Positions 60,777-64,000 of a stretch of 64,000 nt of DNA are shown piece by piece. Each line of letters opens with the position of its first letter. Positions within the stretch are counted from its first letter, which is position 1. The notes under the pieces were generated by a model, which was not told the DNA's origin, made no database searches, and saw only the letters and a program-made list of their open reading frames with translations. This DNA is from an uncultured Collinsella sp. (GTDB lineage Bacteria; Actinomycetota; Coriobacteriia; Coriobacteriales; Coriobacteriaceae). The stretch is from positions 40,565-104,564 of the forward strand of contig CALKBO010000064.1 of assembly GCA_937989875.1 (NCBI GenBank), read 5' to 3'. Made by a program: the position numbers and the translations under genes.

Positions 60777-60824
60777 CCTCAAGTTCAACTTGACCCTTTG
60801 GAACCTTTAAGGTTCAAGTTGAGG
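60777..60824. promoter_or_regulatory. CCTCAA/TTGAGG element upstream of the secreted hydrolase
   Basis: Arms CCTCAAGTTCAACTTGA (60777-60793) and TTCAAGTTGAGG (60813-60824) flank a palindromic AACCTTTAAGGTT (60802-60814). It ends 61 bp before the start codon. The same outer arms occur upstream of mraZ, and a related site lies before ftsZ. The 234-bp gap 60652-60885 has no gene. Confidence 0.45.
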
Positions 60825-60885
60825 TCGAAAGCAGTAGTAGAATACCGTTCGAACCATAACCTACGATTGATTGCAGAGGGACTGG

Positions 60886-62019
60886 ATGCAGCATTCGAAT
60901 CATCGCACCGCAGCGTTCATTGCGTCGAAGCCGGCTCGTATCATCACGAGCGCCGTGCTCGCCGTTGCGCTGACGGCCACGCCGATGCTCTCCCCCGTTG
61001 CGGCGTATGCCGCCTCGCAGGCAACGCAGGACCAGCTTTCCGCAGCCCAGCAGAAGATCGAAGCCGCCACGAGCGCCTACAACGACGCCCGCACCAAACT
61101 CGATGACCTGCAAAAGCAGATTGACTCCAATGAGGCAAGCATCGAGGAAATCGAGGCCAAGCTTCCCGAGCAGCAGGCCAAGGCAAGCTCCGCCATGCGC
61201 GATCTGTACAAGTATCAGAAGGGCACCAATCCCATCGTGAGCTTCCTGGTCAACGCACAGAGCCTGGGTGAGTTCATCACGACCTGCAAATACACCAACC
61301 AGATCACGAGCTCGAGCGTCGACGAGATCGAACAGCTCAATAACATGCAAACCGAACTCGAGCAGAACAAGGCTGAGCTCCAGCAGGCCAAGTCTCAGCT
61401 TGAGGCAGAGCAGAAAAACGCCGAGGATGCGCTGGCACAGGCCCAGCAGCTCCGCAGCGAGGCACAGGCAAAAGCCGAGCAGGAAAATGCCGCCGAGCTT
61501 GCCAAGCTTGAGGCCGATAAGGCCGCTGCCGCCGAGAAGCTCTCGGGCGAGGGCGTAAGCGGCAGCAATTCCAGCAGCCAGGCCACCAACACCAACACCA
61601 CCATCGACACCACGGTGAACAGCTCCAATACTGGTAGCTCCGATTACGATTCGTTCATTAATGAGTGGACAGGCCGCATCGACAATTATCTCGCCGGCTC
61701 CCCCATGGCAGGCCAGGGCTATAACTTTGCCGTCGCCGCTTGGAATACCGGTGTCGACCCCCGCTGGTCCCCCGCCATCGCCTGCATCGAGAGCACCAAG
61801 GGTGCTTATTGCGCCAATTCTTACAACGCCTGGGGCTGGAGTGCACGTGGCGGCGGTTGGCGCAGCTTTGGCAGCTGGAGCGAGGGCATCTCCGCTCACG
61901 TTGCCTATCTGGGCGCCAACTACGGCTCCACCCTTACCCCGGCAGCGGCCAAAAAGTACTGCCCGCCCACGTGGCAGGACTGGTACAACAAAGTCGCCGC
62001 TCAGATGAACCGCATCTAA
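60886..62019 (+). CDS. Secreted coiled-coil protein with lysozyme-like C-terminus
   Basis: A 377-residue exported protein. The signal peptide (IITSAVLAVALTATPMLSPV) ends near AYAAS. A long coiled coil (about 45-225, AQQKIEAATSAYNDARTKLD and onward) resembles the N-terminal domain of PcsB/CwlO-type cell-wall hydrolases. A Ser/Thr/Asn linker follows. The C-terminal domain (about 255-377) has PAIACIESTKGAYCANSYN and WGWSARGGGWRSF, reminiscent of lysozyme-like glucosaminidase or transglycosylase folds with a catalytic Glu in CIES. No CHAP or NlpC/P60 domain is present. ATG 60886 has GAGGG 6 bp upstream. Confidence 0.8.
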   Translation: MQHSNHRTAAFIASKPARIITSAVLAVALTATPMLSPVAAYAASQATQDQLSAAQQKIEAATSAYNDARTKLDDLQKQIDSNEASIEEIEAKLPEQQAKASSAMRDLYKYQKGTNPIVSFLVNAQSLGEFITTCKYTNQITSSSVDEIEQLNNMQTELEQNKAELQQAKSQLEAEQKNAEDALAQAQQLRSEAQAKAEQENAAELAKLEADKAAAAEKLSGEGVSGSNSSSQATNTNTTIDTTVNSSNTGSSDYDSFINEWTGRIDNYLAGSPMAGQGYNFAVAAWNTGVDPRWSPAIACIESTKGAYCANSYNAWGWSARGGGWRSFGSWSEGISAHVAYLGANYGSTLTPAAAKKYCPPTWQDWYNKVAAQMNRI

Positions 62020-62030
62020 GTGCAACTGCA

Positions 62031-62055
62031 AAGGGCCCCAATGGGGTCCTTTTCT
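62031..62055 (+). terminator. Terminator of the secreted hydrolase gene
   Basis: AAGGGCCCCA / TGGGGTCCTT stem followed by TTCTTTT, 11 bp past the stop; the convergent kinase gene ends at 62057. Confidence 0.85.
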
Positions 62056-62056
62056 T

Positions 62057-63445
62057 TTAGGTAGCGGAGGTATCGACGACGCCGGTCGCATTGGCAACCG
62101 CGACTATGACAATCATGCATAGGAGCAGCACACCCAATGCCTTGAGCCAGAGTTTCGCGAGTTTCTTGCCGCGATAGCTGTCGAGCAGTGCGAATCGCCG
62201 ACGAAGACGGCGCTTATCGAGCAGTGCGAAATGCATAAGCACCATAAGGCCATCGACAAAGAAAAAATACTCGATTATGAGAAGCCACGTCGGGTAGCTT
62301 TGGTTTGCTCCGGTGGGGTGAAAGACGGCAAAGTGACTTCCGGCAAAGAACACAAGCAGCGAGAAGCAGACGAGCGTATTCCAAATGCGGCCCAGAGACT
62401 CCGGAACGCGAGAGAGCAGGCCGCATGCAGCGGAGGCGGCAGGGCCAGGAGGCCCTGCGGGGTTCTGGAGCCCTTGGGGCGTCAACACCGTCTCCGAGGC
62501 CGGAGTTCGGACAGGCGGCGCAGGAGGCCGCACGGGGCGACTCAGATCGTATGCCGCGCGCGTCGCCCGTCCCAACGCTTCCGCACTCGCAAAACGCTTG
62601 GCCGGGTCGAGCGCCATCGACATGCAGACGGCATCGGCAAGTGGAGTGGGAATGCCGCGCGCCTCGCATTGCTCGCGCATGTCGAGCCCTGGCTTAGGGT
62701 CGACTCCCGTCAAGCAGAAGAACAACAGGGCGCCAAGTGCGTAGACGTCGCTTCGCACGCTCGTCTGCCCAAACCCATACTGCTCGGGCGGCGCATAGGG
62801 TCGCGTGCCAAACTTGACGGTGTCGGCATCGGCGCCATCGTGCCATACGCGCGCGATCCCCAGGTCGATAATCACCAGCGATGAAAATGTCAGGCCGTCA
62901 TTAGGCGTATAGTTGGCACCTGTCACGATGATATTCGACGGCTTGAGGTCGCGATGGATCTCCGGCGCCGACGTCTCCCCCGCCATTGCAAAACCGGCAT
63001 GGAGCTTACCCACGGCATCGCATAGGGCAGGATACAATTCACGCGCATAATCGGGGGTGGCTCCCAGACGGTCCACCAGCGCCCCGAGTGTCTCCCCTTC
63101 GATGTATTCCATAACCACGTTGAGCTCGTCGCCCACACGACGACAATCGACGATTCTGGGCAGGTGCTCAAAACGCCTGCCTGCCCGCTGAGCGGCAAAT
63201 AGACGCTCGTATGCCCCTCCGATTTGAGCCGAAGCATCGATGCGTTTACGGACAAAGGGGCCGAGCGAACCACCGCCGGTTCCTTCAAAGTACACGAGCT
63301 CGGTTGTTTCAACGGACGAGCGCTTAAGTATACGCTCCACGCGATAGCTGTCGTCGCGATCGAGCGACGCCAGGTGCTCGACAAGCGCTGCGGTCAGCTC
63401 GTCATCGGAATATGTTGGGGTCTGAGTATCCATAGCCTCCATCAT
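62057..63445 (-). CDS. Membrane Ser/Thr protein kinase
   Basis: Eukaryotic-type kinase of 462 residues. The catalytic loop is HRDLKPSNII, the metal motif is IIDLGIARV (DLG instead of DFG), and the activation segment ends GTRPYAPPEQYG. The N-lobe has FVRKRIDASAQIGGAYERL with the likely ATP-binding Lys and FEGTGGGSLG as glycine-rich loop. After a Pro-rich linker come three hydrophobic segments (LVCFSLLVFFAGSHFAVF, LLIIEYFFFVDGLMVLM, ALGVLLLCMIVIVAVA). No PASTA domains follow, so it does not look like PknB/PrkC. Start uncertain between 63445 and 63433; GGAGG lies only 2 bp before the latter. Confidence 0.88.
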   Translation of the reverse strand: MMEAMDTQTPTYSDDELTAALVEHLASLDRDDSYRVERILKRSSVETTELVYFEGTGGGSLGPFVRKRIDASAQIGGAYERLFAAQRAGRRFEHLPRIVDCRRVGDELNVVMEYIEGETLGALVDRLGATPDYARELYPALCDAVGKLHAGFAMAGETSAPEIHRDLKPSNIIVTGANYTPNDGLTFSSLVIIDLGIARVWHDGADADTVKFGTRPYAPPEQYGFGQTSVRSDVYALGALLFFCLTGVDPKPGLDMREQCEARGIPTPLADAVCMSMALDPAKRFASAEALGRATRAAYDLSRPVRPPAPPVRTPASETVLTPQGLQNPAGPPGPAASAACGLLSRVPESLGRIWNTLVCFSLLVFFAGSHFAVFHPTGANQSYPTWLLIIEYFFFVDGLMVLMHFALLDKRRLRRRFALLDSYRGKKLAKLWLKALGVLLLCMIVIVAVANATGVVDTSAT

Positions 63446-63531
63446 AGCGCAGGGCGCAAACGCCCCATGGCATCCGCGCCCCGTTCGTTTGCATCGTTGT
63501 TCGACAGCTCCGCCGGCTCAGATATCAGCCG

Positions 63532-63927
63532 CTAACTCACCGTCTCCTCGCCAAAGCGATACAGCTCCTCGTTGACCTTTTGGAGGCTGCACCCGCGATC
63601 GATACAAAAGATGATAATCGCATCGCGGCGGTCCTTGCAGTTAAGGACGCTTACCCCGGCAGCCGTCAGCGCACGGTTGGCCTCTTTGAGCGTCAGCGCC
63701 ATCGCAAAGGCAATTTGCAGCACCTTATTGCGACTCGGATGACGTGCACCGGTAAAGATCTGATAGCCAAAGGTCTCATTGAGATCGGCCATACGAACCA
63801 CGCGCGAGCGCTCCAAGCCCTTTTCCTGCAGTAGCTGCTTCAGGTAGTCCGAAAGCGACGGGGCGGCAAAGTCGTGCTCCCTGATATAGCCATCGATGTT
63901 TGGCGCATCGAGAAGCTCATTGAGCAA
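63532..63927 (-). CDS. Uncharacterised small protein with helix-turn-helix-like region
   Basis: About 131 residues, helical, with SLSDYLKQLLQEKGLERSRVVRMADLNETFGYQIFTGARHPS resembling an XRE-type helix-turn-helix and QIAFAMALTLKEANRALTAAGV its following helices. I do not recognise the family beyond that. The start is unclear: the frame is open to about 63965 with no ATG, and TTG 63927 lies directly after GAGGAG. It precedes the membrane kinase gene by about 90 bp on the same strand, so it could be a kinase partner or regulator. The remaining 73 bp to the window end show nothing interpretable. Confidence 0.65.
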   Translation of the reverse strand: MLNELLDAPNIDGYIREHDFAAPSLSDYLKQLLQEKGLERSRVVRMADLNETFGYQIFTGARHPSRNKVLQIAFAMALTLKEANRALTAAGVSVLNCKDRRDAIIIFCIDRGCSLQKVNEELYRFGEETVS

Positions 63928-64000
63928 CTCCTCGGTCAGCTTTTTAGAGGCTTCGGTAGTTTATGTGACAAGGGGCTAGCCTAGGCAGCAACGCTCTTCG

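Overview
The window is a high-GC, gene-dense bacterial chromosome segment. Gene order and content point to Coriobacteriia (Actinomycetota), most likely Collinsella or a close relative. The reasons are a complete dcw cluster without ftsA, an arginine deiminase locus with a YfcC-type carrier, a short phosphotransacetylase with two acetate kinases, an LPxTG-type surface protein and strong GGAGG ribosome sites. This assignment is inference; no rRNA or tRNA gene is present.

Layout. (1) 1-4249, minus: pgeF-pstS-pstC-pstA-pstB, a phosphate-uptake operon with a candidate PHO box in front; pstB runs off the left edge. (2) 4408-19949, minus: dcw cluster mraZ-rsmH-ftsL-ftsI-murF-mraY-murD-ftsW-murG-murC-murB-ftsQ, then a separate ftsZ unit with its own terminator; murE and ftsA are missing from their usual slots. 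(3) 20412-25272, minus: xerD, pyrG, a winged-helix regulator and a UPF0371 protein. (4) 25878-33441, minus: arginine deiminase locus yfcC-arcB-arcA1, a frameshifted aminotransferase and a second arcA whose coding sequence is identical to the first; paired 21-bp-spaced GAACGGT sites lie upstream of both. (5) 33484-39649, plus: ppk, a TrmA/RlmD-type RNA methyltransferase, a DJ-1 protein, maf and a P1/S58 peptidase. (6) 40026-42252, minus: a GT2 glycosyltransferase and UDP-galactopyranose mutase. (7) 42484-46334: pta (plus) convergent with two tandem acetate kinases (minus). (8) 46482-50645, minus: HIT, xseB, xseA, a YugP-like metallopeptidase and RNase D. (9) 50744-57571, plus: a lipid-kinase-like protein with a 30-residue membrane peptide, a sortase-anchored C69 dipeptidase, and a tryptophan ECF transporter behind a Trp-codon leader peptide and attenuator. 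(10) 57697-63927: aspartate/glutamate racemase and an ATP-grasp ligase (minus), a MOSC protein and a secreted cell-wall hydrolase candidate (plus), then a membrane Ser/Thr kinase and a small uncharacterised protein (minus).

The genes cover cell-wall precursor synthesis and division (regions 2 and 10), phosphate handling (pst, ppk), and substrate-level ATP generation from arginine and acetyl phosphate (regions 4 and 7). Two things are not explained by ordinary annotation. First, several intergenic regions hold very long, often nested, perfect inverted repeats whose sequences differ but whose architecture recurs; one sits at the centre of an inverted duplication of a glycosyltransferase 3' end. 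Second, short repeated cis elements link genes in different operons: GAACGGT pairs at both arcA copies, and CCTCAA/TTGAGG-type elements upstream of mraZ and the secreted hydrolase, with a related element upstream of ftsZ.
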